Origin: Brevibacillus_F sp035644815
GTDB taxonomy: Bacteria > Bacillota > Bacilli > Brevibacillales > Brevibacillaceae
Reading direction: 5' to 3'
Length of the DNA stretch: 64,000 nt
Assembly (NCBI GenBank): GCA_035644815.1
Contig: DASQNU010000118.1
Coordinates: forward strand, 20,936-84,935
This document shows, one piece after another, positions 17,722-27,373 of this stretch. Numbering within the stretch: position 1 is the first letter of the stretch; every line of letters starts with the position of its first letter. A model generated the notes under the pieces. The model was not told where the DNA came from. It saw nothing but the letters and a program-made list of their open reading frames with translations, and searched no databases. Position numbers and translations under genes: made by a program.

Positions 17722-19076
17722 TGAGAGTGAAGCGATATATCGTCGATTCGATGCCGGAAGCGATGGAAAAGATCAGGATTGAGCTAGGGAAAGATGCCAT
17801 CATCTTGAACAGCAAACCGATTAAGACAGGCGGCTTTCTGGGGATGTTCAGCAAACAACAGATTGAAGTCATTGCGGCTGTCGAAGAAAAAAACGTCGTT
17901 CAGCCAAAAGCGGAAGCTGCAAGCAAAAAAGAAAAACTGGTTGCAACGGTGCCGGTACCTAGTGCAGCACAGGCTTACCGGAACTCTGGCGGAGGGGATT
18001 CAAGTATCCGTACCCTCGAAAAACCTGTAGCGGTGGAGGCACGAACTCCATCCATGCAACCAACTGCCACTCTGCAGCTTCAGCCAGAGACTGTTCCTCC
18101 AAAAACGATGCCGATCATGCCAGTGTCTTCAGAACAACCATTGCGCACGGGGCAGACGACTGCTGTCCGTCCACAAGAGCAACCGGCAGCATTAGAGAAT
18201 CAGGATTTGGCACAAGAGCTTCGCGATATGAGAGAGATGTTTCGAAAACTGTTGTTAAAGGGAAATGATAAACATCTCCCTTCCTCTATCGCACAGGTTC
18301 GCGATCACCTGCTTGAGCAGGAAGTGGAAGAAGAGCTCGTATCCACGATTATTGCTGATCTGCTGAAAAGGTTTGAACAACCTGAGGAAACCACGGAGGA
18401 AGAGGCGCTACAAGCTGCGATGGATGTGGTACGTGCGCGAATCAGTAAACACACGGAGGCACCTGCTCGTATTGAGCGCACTGCAAAATGCGCATTTTTC
18501 TTTGGGCCAACAGGTGTTGGGAAAACGACAACGATCGCCAAGCTTGCGGCAGAATGCATGCTGAAGGAAAAACGGAAAGTTGGATTTATTACCTCGGATA
18601 CGTTTCGGATTGCCGCTGTAGAACAACTTAGAACCTACGCAAACATTTTAAACGTGCCAATGGAAGTCGTATTCTCGCCAGGTGAAATCGGACAAGCGCT
18701 GGAAAAATTGAGACACTGTGACTTAATCCTCGTGGATACAGCGGGGCGTAACTATCGAAATGATGAATACGTCACGGCGATCAAGGAGCTTTTGGATTAC
18801 GGAGAAACAAGCGTACATTATCTGGTGTTGAGCTTGACCGCAAAATACAGCGATATGCAGGCGATTGCGAGCAACTTCTGCGATATTCCAAACGCACGTG
18901 CGATCTTTACGAAGGCAGATGAAACAAAAGCGTATGGTCCTATCTTGAACATTGTCGATCGGTATAAACTCGCGCTCTCGTACATTACGACCGGGCAAAA
19001 TGTACCCGATGACATTGTATTGGCAACCCCCGAACGAGTGACAAAAATGATCGTGGGGGACGATACGTATGCATGA
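17721..19076 (+). CDS. flhF: Flagellar SRP-like GTPase FlhF
   Basis: FlhF (451 aa) is an SRP-family GTPase that sets number and position of flagella. A short basic N-terminal domain is followed by a long Pro/Gln/Thr-rich spacer (about 65-155), a helical N domain (about 160-250) and the G domain. The P-loop GPTGVGKT is at 262-269, with DTFRIAAVEQL and DTAGRN further on. It is longer than the ~366 aa B. subtilis protein, mainly in the spacer. GTG 17721 overlaps the flhA stop by one base; GTG 17727 is a close alternative. Confidence 0.96.
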   Translation: MRVKRYIVDSMPEAMEKIRIELGKDAIILNSKPIKTGGFLGMFSKQQIEVIAAVEEKNVVQPKAEAASKKEKLVATVPVPSAAQAYRNSGGGDSSIRTLEKPVAVEARTPSMQPTATLQLQPETVPPKTMPIMPVSSEQPLRTGQTTAVRPQEQPAALENQDLAQELRDMREMFRKLLLKGNDKHLPSSIAQVRDHLLEQEVEEELVSTIIADLLKRFEQPEETTEEEALQAAMDVVRARISKHTEAPARIERTAKCAFFFGPTGVGKTTTIAKLAAECMLKEKRKVGFITSDTFRIAAVEQLRTYANILNVPMEVVFSPGEIGQALEKLRHCDLILVDTAGRNYRNDEYVTAIKELLDYGETSVHYLVLSLTAKYSDMQAIASNFCDIPNARAIFTKADETKAYGPILNIVDRYKLALSYITTGQNVPDDIVLATPERVTKMIVGDDTYA

Positions 19077-19932
19077 TCAAGCAGCACAGTTGCGTGAGCG
19101 GTTGCAACGAAGCGCCCAAGGACGTCCCACCCGTTTGGTGACAGTGACCAGTGGGAAAGGCGGAGTGGGAAAGTCCAATTTTACCTTGAATTTTGCACTA
19201 GGTCTCATTGAACAAGGACAAAAGGTTGTCATTTTCGATGTCGATGTCGGTTTTGCAAATTTGGATGTACTGATGGGGATCTCATCCAAGCACAATTTAC
19301 TGGAATTGTTGGAGCCAGGTCGTACTGTTTCCGACATCATGGAAAAGGGACCAAATGGTCTGGAGTTCATTCCAGGGGGTTCCGGATTTACACAGCTGAT
19401 GCAACTGGATGACGAAAAATTGGACACGCTCTTTTCACGGTTGGAAGATTTACAAGGATATGCGGATACCATTTTGTTTGATACGGGGGCAGGAGTTTCG
19501 AATGAATCCATGCGTTTCATGTTGGCCTCGGATGAGGTTCTCCTTGTCACAACACCGGAACCGACAGCGATTACAGATGCTTACGCCGTCATCAAAATGA
19601 TTCATTCGAAAAATCCGCAGACCAACATCCGGCTTGTGATTAATCGGGTAAGTTCGGAAAAAGAAGGAAAGGGCACTGCAGACAAGCTTTCCATGGTGGC
19701 AAAACGATTCCTTGACATGGAACTACCCACACTGGGATATGTACCTGATGACGGAATTGTAACCAAAGCGGTGAAACAGCAAAAACCTTTCTTCCTATCC
19801 TATCCTCATTCACAAGCAAGCAAAGGGATTCGTGATCTGGTTAACAGCTATCTGCAGGCCGATCAAAGGCAAGCAGAGACGTTTGGCGGGATACGAGGGT
19901 TCCTAACAAAAATGAAGCGATTCATTGGATAG
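19069..19932 (+). CDS. flhG: Flagellar number regulator FlhG (MinD-like ATPase)
   Basis: FlhG (287 aa; YlxH in B. subtilis) is a MinD/ParA-type ATPase that stimulates FlhF GTPase and controls flagellar pattern. The deviant Walker A KGGVGKS is at residues 30-36, followed by VVIFDVDVGFANLDVLMG and DTGAGVS. The N-terminal segment before the P-loop, rich in Gln/Arg (AAQLRERLQ), corresponds to the FlhF-activating helix. The C-terminal end (FLTKMKRFIG) is amphipathic and basic, like a membrane-targeting tail. It overlaps flhF by 8 nt. Confidence 0.96.
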   Translation: MHDQAAQLRERLQRSAQGRPTRLVTVTSGKGGVGKSNFTLNFALGLIEQGQKVVIFDVDVGFANLDVLMGISSKHNLLELLEPGRTVSDIMEKGPNGLEFIPGGSGFTQLMQLDDEKLDTLFSRLEDLQGYADTILFDTGAGVSNESMRFMLASDEVLLVTTPEPTAITDAYAVIKMIHSKNPQTNIRLVINRVSSEKEGKGTADKLSMVAKRFLDMELPTLGYVPDDGIVTKAVKQQKPFFLSYPHSQASKGIRDLVNSYLQADQRQAETFGGIRGFLTKMKRFIG

Positions 19933-19967
19933 CGCTCATTAGGATCGATGAAGGGAGCTGCAACAAC

Positions 19968-21065
19968 ATGAGCAAAATTCGGGTTCTCGTCGTGGACGAC
20001 TCAGCCTTTATGCGTAAGGTGATTACCGATTTATTAAACCAGGACCCGTCTATAGAAGTAGTCGATCGTGCTAGAAATGGTATCGAAGGCATCGAGAAGG
20101 TCAAGCAATTGAAACCTGATGTCGTTACGTTAGATATTGAGATGCCATTGATGAATGGATTGGATGCTCTGCAGCAATTGATGAAGGAGTGCCCATTGCC
20201 AGTTGTCATGTTGAGCAGTTTGACCAAGGAAGGCGCGGATGCAACGATTCGGGCTTTAGAATTGGGAGCATTTGATTTTATTACCAAGCCTTCCGGGTCG
20301 ATCTCTCTGGACATTCATAAAGTTGCTGATGATCTGTTGGAAAAAGTAAAGGCGGCAGCTCAAACAAAGGGCAGACAGCGAAACATACATATTTCGCCGA
20401 TTAAAAAAGTTCCGCCGACTTTGGAGAAAGCTGCAGCCCCTGAGCAAAAAGCACCAGTCACAAAAGAACCGACGCGAGCCATGGGAGGAAGGGCAGCCAA
20501 ATTGGTAGCAGTTGGAACTTCAACAGGCGGACCCAAAGCTCTACAAACATTGCTGACTGCTCTTCCTGCCAGTATGGATGCGCCGCTCGTGATCGTTCAA
20601 CACATGCCGCCGGGCTTTACAAAATCCTTGGCTCAACGACTTGATACGCTTTGTGCGATTCGGGTAGTGGAAGCAGAGGATGGACAATGGATTGAGCCGG
20701 GAACGGCTTACATTGCTCCAGGCGGCTATCATTTCGAAGTACATCAGGCCGGGGATCGCTTAAAAGTGCACCTGCACCAGGCTGAGCCCAGAGGGGGGCA
20801 TCGACCCTCCGTCGACGTTTTGTTTGAATCCGTTAGTGGATTGACAAATTTGAAAAAATGGGCAATTATCATGACAGGCATGGGTAGTGATGGGACCAAG
20901 GGCCTAAAGCAAATGAAGGAAAAAGATCAGGTTTTCAGTATTATTGAAGATGAATCAAGTTGCATCGTATTTGGGATGCCAAGAGCAGCAATACAAGCAG
21001 GATTGGCCGATAAAGTAGTCCCATTGGATAAAATAGCGGAAACGCTGGTCAAGCTTGTCAACTGA
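19968..21065 (+). CDS. cheB: Chemotaxis protein-glutamate methylesterase CheB
   Basis: CheB (365 aa) removes methyl groups from, and deamidates, chemoreceptors during adaptation. The receiver domain (1-~120) has VVDDSAFMR and phospho-acceptor Asp56. A ~50-residue linker leads to the methylesterase domain (about 170-360), with the catalytic Ser region VAVGTSTGGPKAL, the His in VIVQHMPPGF and the Asp in IMTGMGSDG. A GAAGGGAGCTG SD precedes the ATG. cheA follows after 17 nt. Confidence 0.97.
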   Translation: MSKIRVLVVDDSAFMRKVITDLLNQDPSIEVVDRARNGIEGIEKVKQLKPDVVTLDIEMPLMNGLDALQQLMKECPLPVVMLSSLTKEGADATIRALELGAFDFITKPSGSISLDIHKVADDLLEKVKAAAQTKGRQRNIHISPIKKVPPTLEKAAAPEQKAPVTKEPTRAMGGRAAKLVAVGTSTGGPKALQTLLTALPASMDAPLVIVQHMPPGFTKSLAQRLDTLCAIRVVEAEDGQWIEPGTAYIAPGGYHFEVHQAGDRLKVHLHQAEPRGGHRPSVDVLFESVSGLTNLKKWAIIMTGMGSDGTKGLKQMKEKDQVFSIIEDESSCIVFGMPRAAIQAGLADKVVPLDKIAETLVKLVN

Positions 21066-21082
21066 CTGGGAGGTGGATGTAA

Positions 21083-23119
21083 ATGGACATGAATCAATAC
21101 TTAGACATGTTTATCGAAGAGTCAAAGGAGCATCTGCAGGCAATTAACTCCAACCTGCTTGTGCTGGAGTCAGAACCGGATAACATCCAGATTGTAAATG
21201 AGATTTTCCGATCCGCCCATACCTTAAAAGGAATGGCAGCAACGATGGGCTTTGAAGATATGGCGAGCTTGACCCATGAAGCCGAAAACGTACTCGATAT
21301 GATTCGTAATCATAAACTCAAGATCAATAGCGACATCATGGATGTGATTTTCCAGAGTGTCGATTTGATTGAAGGAATGGTCTATAACATCATCGAAGGC
21401 GGCGATGGATCTGCCGACGTTTCGAAACCTGTCGGCCTGCTGCGTGCGATCGTATCAGGGGATATGACCGCTGTGGCAGCCGGACAAGCTTCTGTGGAAG
21501 CGGAGGTAACGGTTACAGCCACGGAACATCATCATGATCTGGATGAATTCGCGCTTACCGTGATGCGACAATCAAAAGAAGCCGGTAACAATCTGTTCTG
21601 GGTCAAAGTAATCCTGCAGGAAAGTTGTATGCTCCGTGCAGCAAGGGCATACATGGTGTTTGATCAGCTGGAAAATAACGGTGAGATCATCAAATCAACA
21701 CCGTCTGTTGAGGACTTGGAAAACGAACGATTCGATTACGAATTTGAACTGATCTACGTCACCATGAAGTCAATGGAAGAGATTAAGAAACTGGTCGAAA
21801 ATGTTTCAGAAGTGAAGGAAGTGCTGATTGAAACGGTCGACGTATTGAATCATCAAGTCCAAGTGGAAGAAGCGAAAAAAGAAACAGCTGCGGCACAAGC
21901 GGTTGAAAAGAAACCGACTGCCGATACACCTGCAGCTTCCGCGGGTCCGGCGAAAAAAGTTTCGACCGGGAAAACCATTCGTGTGGATATTGAGCGTCTA
22001 GACATCTTGATGAATCTATTCAGTGAGCTGGTCATCGACCGCGGTCGTCTGGAGCAACTTTCCCGTGAGATTGGCCGGGGTGAGCTTTCTGAGACAGTTG
22101 AGCATATGAGTCGAATCAGCGGTGATTTGCAAAATATCATTCTTACAATGCGCATGGTACCGGTGGAGCAAGTTTTTAACCGTTTCCCTCGCATGGTTCG
22201 TGACTTGGCGAAAGACTTGAACAAGAAAGTGAATTTGGAAATCTTCGGTGCCGAAACCGAGCTGGATCGCACGGTCATTGATGAGATTGGCGACCCACTT
22301 GTTCACTTGCTGCGCAACTCCATTGACCATGGAATTGAAATGCCTGCGGAACGCAAAAAGAATGGAAAGCCGGAAGAAGGTACTGTCCAATTAAAAGCGT
22401 ACCACAGCGGTAACCATGTGTTCATCGAAGTGAAAGACGATGGTGGAGGGATCAGCAAAGAAGGCGTCCTGAAGAAAGCCATTGAGCGCGGAATTGTAAA
22501 CCCAGCTACGGCTGAAAATTTGAGCGACAAGCAAATCTTTGAATTGTTGTTCGCTTCAGGCTTCAGTACAGCAGAAGTCATTACCGATATTTCAGGTCGC
22601 GGTGTAGGTCTTGATGTTGTGAAAAGCAAGATCGAATCGCTCGGGGGTAGTGTAAGTGTCGATTCGGTGCGCGGTGAAGGCACGACCTTCCTCATTCAAC
22701 TGCCGCTTACCCTCTCCATCATTTCTGCGATGCTGGTGCAAGTGGAAAACGAAAAATATGCGGTTCCATTGAGCTCCATTATCGAAACAGCCGTGTTCCG
22801 CAAAGACGAGATCATGCTGGCACATCGTCAAAAAGTAATCGATTTCCGTGGACGAGTGGTACCGCTCGTATCACTGAAAGGCATTTTCCAAGTGCCTGAT
22901 CAAGGAAATGGAAACGATGACGATGAAGTAGCGGTAGTCATTGTGCGCAAAGGGGAAAAAATGGCCGGTCTGGTTGTCGATTCCTTTATCGGCCAACAAG
23001 AGGTTGTTCTGAAATCCCTGGGCAAATATCTCGTCAATGTCTTTGCGATCTCCGGCGCAACGATCCTAGGAGACGGTCAAGTAGCGCTGATCATCGATTG
23101 TAATGCACTGATTAAATAG
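21083..23119 (+). CDS. cheA: Chemotaxis histidine kinase CheA
   Basis: CheA (678 aa) is the receptor-coupled kinase that phosphorylates CheY and CheB. Domains in order are: P1 with phospho-His47 (SAHTLKGMA), P2 (about 155-255) for CheY/CheB docking, an Ala/Lys-rich linker, P3 dimerisation (about 300-360), P4 ATPase with the N-box LLRNSIDHGIE, VKDDGGGIS and GRGVGLDVV, and the C-terminal P5 CheW-like domain. The SD is GGGAGGTGG. ATG 21089 is a minor alternative start. Confidence 0.98.
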   Translation: MDMNQYLDMFIEESKEHLQAINSNLLVLESEPDNIQIVNEIFRSAHTLKGMAATMGFEDMASLTHEAENVLDMIRNHKLKINSDIMDVIFQSVDLIEGMVYNIIEGGDGSADVSKPVGLLRAIVSGDMTAVAAGQASVEAEVTVTATEHHHDLDEFALTVMRQSKEAGNNLFWVKVILQESCMLRAARAYMVFDQLENNGEIIKSTPSVEDLENERFDYEFELIYVTMKSMEEIKKLVENVSEVKEVLIETVDVLNHQVQVEEAKKETAAAQAVEKKPTADTPAASAGPAKKVSTGKTIRVDIERLDILMNLFSELVIDRGRLEQLSREIGRGELSETVEHMSRISGDLQNIILTMRMVPVEQVFNRFPRMVRDLAKDLNKKVNLEIFGAETELDRTVIDEIGDPLVHLLRNSIDHGIEMPAERKKNGKPEEGTVQLKAYHSGNHVFIEVKDDGGGISKEGVLKKAIERGIVNPATAENLSDKQIFELLFASGFSTAEVITDISGRGVGLDVVKSKIESLGGSVSVDSVRGEGTTFLIQLPLTLSIISAMLVQVENEKYAVPLSSIIETAVFRKDEIMLAHRQKVIDFRGRVVPLVSLKGIFQVPDQGNGNDDDEVAVVIVRKGEKMAGLVVDSFIGQQEVVLKSLGKYLVNVFAISGATILGDGQVALIIDCNALIK

Positions 23120-23134
23120 AGGAGGGGCTGCATC

Positions 23135-23614
23135 ATGTTAGAACAAAAAGAGATCATCGGGGAAGTAAAAGTAATCGTGTTTCGTTTGCAGGATGAAGAA
23201 TACGGAGTGGAAGTGAACCAAGTCCTCTCCATTGAAAAATTGGACCATATTACACGCGTGCCACGCACCCCTGCATTCGTTAAGGGTGTAATCAATTTGC
23301 GCGGGGTGGTAACACCGATCATCGATCTGCGCAGTCGTTTTGGATTGGACGAGGCATCTTATACCGAAACCACACGTGTGATTATCGTGGCTGTGAATGA
23401 ATTGGAAGTCGGTTTGATCGTAGATGCAGCGAATGATGTCATTGATATTCCAGTAAATGCAATTGAACCAGCGCCAGAAGTTGTCGGCGGCGTAGAAGCG
23501 GTATACCTGCGGGGCGTTGCGAAGCTGGAAAAGCGTCTCTTAATTTTGCTGAATCTTGATAAAGTGTTGAATACCGAAGAAATGAAACAACTTGATACAT
23601 TAGAGGTTTCCTAA
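23135..23614 (+). CDS. cheW: Chemotaxis coupling protein CheW
   Basis: CheW (159 aa) is a single CheW/SH3-like domain that links receptors to CheA. It contains the family segment RVPRTPAFVKGVINLRGVV and the later GLIVDAANDVIDIP. The ATG follows AGAGGAGGGGCTGC. cheC starts one base after its stop, giving probable coupling. Confidence 0.97.
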   Translation: MLEQKEIIGEVKVIVFRLQDEEYGVEVNQVLSIEKLDHITRVPRTPAFVKGVINLRGVVTPIIDLRSRFGLDEASYTETTRVIIVAVNELEVGLIVDAANDVIDIPVNAIEPAPEVVGGVEAVYLRGVAKLEKRLLILLNLDKVLNTEEMKQLDTLEVS

Positions 23615-23615
23615 G

Positions 23616-24251
23616 ATGAGTTTGTTTAACAACTTCGGCGAGTTTCAAATTGATGTTCTGCGTGAAGTGGGCAATATCGGTGCGGGCAATGCGGCAACAG
23701 CATTGTCCAAACTGATTCAAAAAGAAGTGGATATGAAAGTTCCGCAGGTGAAAATCCTCGGGTTTGACGAGATCGCCGATTTTGTAGGCGGAGCAGAGGC
23801 ACTTGTCGTAACTGTCTTTCTGCGGGTTGAAGGGGATTGTCCCGGCAATATGTTCTTCATTGTCGATTATGCTTCTGCCCGTAACTTGCTGCGAAAACTA
23901 TTTGGTATGCAAGAGACTGTGGAAGCTGATGAGCAGTTGTCTGAGATGGAACTGTCCGCCTTGCATGAAATTGGCAATATTTTGGCAGGTTCCTATCTTT
24001 CCTCTCTTGCTGATTTTACCAATCTGAATATGCAACCGTCTGTACCTGCATTGGCGATCGACATGGCAGGAGCCATCCTCAGCTATGGTTTAATTGAACT
24101 AGGGAACTCCGGTGATTTTGCACTTACGATTGATACTGCCTTTTTTGAAGGAAATGAAGAAGTGGAAGGACACTTCTTCTTGCTCCCCGATCCGGATTCA
24201 TTGGAAAAATTATTTTCTGCATTAGGAGTTCCGCTAGATGGAAATTATTAA
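23616..24251 (+). CDS. cheC: CheY-P phosphatase CheC
   Basis: CheC (211 aa) dephosphorylates CheY-P and binds CheD. Both active-site signatures are present: REVGNIGAGNAATALSK (Glu17/Asn20) and HEIGNILAGSYLSSL in the second half. The family uses the Glu-Asn pairs of these motifs for catalysis. It has no FliN domain, which separates it from FliY. It overlaps cheD by 14 nt, consistent with CheC-CheD working as a pair. Confidence 0.97.
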   Translation: MSLFNNFGEFQIDVLREVGNIGAGNAATALSKLIQKEVDMKVPQVKILGFDEIADFVGGAEALVVTVFLRVEGDCPGNMFFIVDYASARNLLRKLFGMQETVEADEQLSEMELSALHEIGNILAGSYLSSLADFTNLNMQPSVPALAIDMAGAILSYGLIELGNSGDFALTIDTAFFEGNEEVEGHFFLLPDPDSLEKLFSALGVPLDGNY

Positions 24252-24723
24252 AATAGGAATGGCTGATTTAGGGGTTAGCAAATCTCCGGATCGATTGCGA
24301 ACCACCGGTTTAGGTTCGTGCGTAGGTGTTGTTTTATATGATGCTACCAAGAAAATTGCCGGTATGGCACATGTGATGCTGCCTGATTCGTCTCTGGCGA
24401 AAGGGAACGAGTTTAATATCGGGAAGTATGCGGATACAGCCATTCCACAGTTGATCAAGGAAATGGAACAGGCTGGATCATCCGTAAAAAATCTAATTGC
24501 AAAAATGGCTGGCGGTGCACAAATGTTTTCTTTCCTATCTGGAAATGATACGATGAGGATAGGTCCGAGAAATGTCGAAGCTTGTAAAACGATGCTGAAA
24601 GAGGCCGGTATCCGGATTGTTGCCGAAGACACCGGAGGGAATTGCGGACGCACCATTGAAATGGATTCGGAAACAGGGATCCTGCAAATTCGTACAGTAA
24701 ATCAAGGTGTTAAGGACGTATAA
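24238..24723 (+). CDS. cheD: Chemoreceptor glutamine deamidase CheD
   Basis: CheD (161 aa) deamidates receptor glutamines and is regulated by CheC. The catalytic residues are visible as Cys28 (TGLGSCVGV) and His45 (GMAHVMLP). The conserved GGAQMF and NTGGNCGR-like (DTGGNCGRTI) segments are present. The start lies within the end of cheC. A membrane-protein gene, not sigD as in B. subtilis, comes next. Confidence 0.97.
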   Translation: MEIIKIGMADLGVSKSPDRLRTTGLGSCVGVVLYDATKKIAGMAHVMLPDSSLAKGNEFNIGKYADTAIPQLIKEMEQAGSSVKNLIAKMAGGAQMFSFLSGNDTMRIGPRNVEACKTMLKEAGIRIVAEDTGGNCGRTIEMDSETGILQIRTVNQGVKDV

Positions 24724-24727
24724 AGAG

Positions 24728-25105
24728 ATGGTAGGTACATTTGTAGTCAACATTTCCATAGGAATCATCGCTTTTGTAATCACGATGGTAACGGCACTTC
24801 CAGGGAACGTGTTTTTGGTTTCCCTGGAGCGTGCCGTCTATGCCTTTATTCTGTTCTTCCTAGTTGGGTACCCGATTCGCTGGATGACCGGGATGATCTT
24901 TTCTTCGCCTGCTGAAAAAGATGAAGCAGGCAAGCAAATTGATTTGGTGACGCCAGACGAAAGTGCTGAGGATAACTCGAAGCAAGAGGAAGCGGAGTTA
25001 AAGGAAGCTTTCACACCATTCACAGCAACTCGCATTGAGCGAAAAGATGAAGAAACAGACCCGACAAATATCGCAAACGTGATTAGGCGGTTAACTGACG
25101 ACTAA
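24728..25105 (+). CDS. Small membrane protein between cheD and sigD, unknown function
   Basis: This is a 125-aa protein with two membrane helices (about 4-24 and 33-54) and an acidic, low-complexity cytoplasmic tail ending in TDPTNIANVIRRLTDD. I do not recognise a named family. I place the start at ATG 24728, with AAGGA upstream at long spacing; GTG 24707, inside cheD, would add seven residues. There is no counterpart at this position in B. subtilis, where cheD and sigD are adjacent. Its location, with sigD 17 nt downstream, implies co-expression with motility genes. Confidence 0.75.
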   Translation: MVGTFVVNISIGIIAFVITMVTALPGNVFLVSLERAVYAFILFFLVGYPIRWMTGMIFSSPAEKDEAGKQIDLVTPDESAEDNSKQEEAELKEAFTPFTATRIERKDEETDPTNIANVIRRLTDD

Positions 25106-25122
25106 AGGTTGGTGATTTGCGA

Positions 25123-25911
25123 ATGACTCGACTCAACCATCAAGACAAAGCTAAAGAATTCGACAAATGGATCCTATGGAAGCAAGAAGGAGATAAAGAC
25201 GCGGAGCTAGATCTCATTACGCGTTTCTTGCCGCTTGTCACGAAGGTTGCCAACAAATTAGCGATTGGTTTACCTAATACGGTTGATAAAGATGATTTGA
25301 TCAGTTTTGGCCGCTTTGGCTTGTTAGATGCCCTGCAAAAATTTGATTATACACGCGGACTTCAATTTGAGACATATGCCATGTGGCGTATTCGCGGAGC
25401 CATGATCGACGGCTTGCGTGAAAATGATTGGATCCCACGTACGGTACGCGATAAAGCGAAGAAGATCGAAGAGGCATATTTATACCTTGAGCAGAAAAAC
25501 ATGCGCACACCGACCGATTCGGAAGTATGTGAATACTTAGGACTAACAGAAAAAGAATTGCAGCAGGTTCTTTTTGATACATCCCTTGCCTCCATGGTTT
25601 CCATTGATGAATCCGTCGGGGATGAGGACGAGCAGAAAACCGCCCGTCATACGTATTTGGTGGACGAGCTTACGCCAAGACCAGATGCAGTCGCCGAATC
25701 GAATAATATGAAAGAAGTGCTCTCCAAAACGATCGACAAGCTGCCGGAGAAGGAACGTTTGGTGGTTTCCTTGTTTTATTTTGAGGAGCTGACCCTATCG
25801 GAAATTGCAGAAGTTATGAATCTGTCGCCTTCACGTATTTCGCAATTGCATTCAAAAGCCATTTTTCGATTGCGTTCTTCTTTAACCAGATGGAAGTCAC
25901 AACTCATGTAA
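25123..25911 (+). CDS. sigD: RNA polymerase sigma factor SigD (FliA/WhiG type)
   Basis: SigD (262 aa) directs transcription of late flagellar, chemotaxis and autolysin genes. Region 2 contains LISFGRFGLLDALQKFDYTRG and FETYAMWRIRGAMIDGLR. Region 3 follows, and region 4 ends with LSEIAEVMNLSPSRISQLHSKA, the helix-turn-helix for the -35 box. The ATG is 6 nt after GGTTGGTGAT. A TTG at 25117 directly abuts that SD and is therefore less likely. Position at the end of the che genes matches B. subtilis. Confidence 0.97.
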   Translation: MTRLNHQDKAKEFDKWILWKQEGDKDAELDLITRFLPLVTKVANKLAIGLPNTVDKDDLISFGRFGLLDALQKFDYTRGLQFETYAMWRIRGAMIDGLRENDWIPRTVRDKAKKIEEAYLYLEQKNMRTPTDSEVCEYLGLTEKELQQVLFDTSLASMVSIDESVGDEDEQKTARHTYLVDELTPRPDAVAESNNMKEVLSKTIDKLPEKERLVVSLFYFEELTLSEIAEVMNLSPSRISQLHSKAIFRLRSSLTRWKSQLM

Positions 25912-25969
25912 CATGTTTCTTTGTGGATAAGGAGTAGAGAGAAAGCAGCTTGAGAGAGGGGTATGAAAA

Positions 25970-27373
25970 ATGGAGAACAGCAACTATACGCTGACGGTGA
26001 CAGTTGCCCAAGATAAAATGGAAGCACAAATTCTCCTTCAGTCTGATAACCGTGACATTAAGATCTCTGAAGGCGAAATTAAAGATGCCCTGTCTGCGCA
26101 AGGCATTCGCTATGGGATTGTAGAAGAGACGATACAGAAACTTTCTGAAAACGCAGGGCAATATGTAGGAATTCCCCTTACTATAGCCTGTGGCACGCCA
26201 GCTGTGCCTGGTACAGATGCTCGTGTCGAATACATATTTGCAAAAGAAGCCAGCGGTGAGATTCGTCCAAAAGAAATGGAAGATGGCCGAGTTGACTATT
26301 ACAACGTTTCCAATATCGCGAATGTCACGAGAGGTCAGCTGCTGGCCCAGAAATATCCGCCCGAACCTGGGAAACCCGGAATTGCCGTTACCGGCGAACA
26401 AGTGGCCCCAAAGCCGGGAAAAGAAGCAACGATTAAAGTAGGAAAAAACGTCGTCTTGAATCAAGACCGCACACTTCTCTATGCGGCTATCGACGGTTTA
26501 GTATCGTTTACCGACAACGACAAGGTAAACGTTTTTCCCGTTTTTGAGGTAAATGGAGATGTAGACTTCGGAGTGGGAAATATTGATTTTGTGGGGACGG
26601 TTGTGGTACGTGGCAGCGTTCCAAGCGGTTTTCGGATCAAGGCAGCCGGAGATATCCGCATTCTCGGCAGTGTGGAAGGCGCTGAGCTGGAAGCAGGCGG
26701 TTCTGTTGAGATCAAGAGCGGGATTGTCGCGCAAGACAAAGGGCATGTCATCGCAGGTCTGAATGTCGTGACATCGTTTATTCAAAATGGCAATGTAACC
26801 GCGGGCCGAGATGTAACGGTATCACAGAGTATCATGTTTTCACAGGTGAAAGCCGGGAAAAATGTGCTATGCAATGGTCCGAAGGGGATCATCATCGGTG
26901 GAACGATTCAGGCTGGTGAAAGAATTGTGGCCCGCGTCATTGGAAACTCCAGTGCCACCCCTACTGTATTGGAAGTAGGCGTAAAGCCTGAGCTGCGTGC
27001 AGAAATGACCGAAATCAGTAAAGAGCTGCAAACAACCTATGAAAGCATGCGCAAAACGGATCAGGGCTTGGCTGTGCTTGATCAGATCCTACAGGCAGCA
27101 GGTGAACTGCCGCCGGATAAAAAAGTCATGCAAGTGAAACTGACCAATACGCGTTTGATTCTAGAAAAAGAAATAAAACGTTTGGAAGCCCGGAGAAAAG
27201 AAGTGGAAGCCCAACTCGTCGGGGACTCTCCAGCCTTGGTCGAAGTCAATAGCTTGATGTACCCGGGAATCAAACTCGTTTTTGGCAAAATGGTTCGTTT
27301 TATCAAACAGGAGTTTTCACGGACACGATTTGTTGTGCTTGATGGGGAAATTCGGACTGCCACTCTGATCTAA
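25970..27373 (+). CDS. FapA / DUF342 family protein
   Basis: This is a 467-aa protein of the DUF342/FapA family. An N-terminal domain (1-~170) is followed by a right-handed beta-helix made of short repeats (about 180-320, for example GDVDFGVGNIDFVGTVVVRG, RIKAAGDIRILGSVEGAEL and CNGPKGIIIGGTI). A coiled coil then runs from about 340 to 420. FapA-type proteins affect surface attachment and polarity in some bacteria, but their biochemical role is unsettled. The ATG follows GAGAGGGGTATG. It is 58 nt downstream of sigD and probably in the same transcript. Confidence 0.85.
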   Translation: MENSNYTLTVTVAQDKMEAQILLQSDNRDIKISEGEIKDALSAQGIRYGIVEETIQKLSENAGQYVGIPLTIACGTPAVPGTDARVEYIFAKEASGEIRPKEMEDGRVDYYNVSNIANVTRGQLLAQKYPPEPGKPGIAVTGEQVAPKPGKEATIKVGKNVVLNQDRTLLYAAIDGLVSFTDNDKVNVFPVFEVNGDVDFGVGNIDFVGTVVVRGSVPSGFRIKAAGDIRILGSVEGAELEAGGSVEIKSGIVAQDKGHVIAGLNVVTSFIQNGNVTAGRDVTVSQSIMFSQVKAGKNVLCNGPKGIIIGGTIQAGERIVARVIGNSSATPTVLEVGVKPELRAEMTEISKELQTTYESMRKTDQGLAVLDQILQAAGELPPDKKVMQVKLTNTRLILEKEIKRLEARRKEVEAQLVGDSPALVEVNSLMYPGIKLVFGKMVRFIKQEFSRTRFVVLDGEIRTATLI

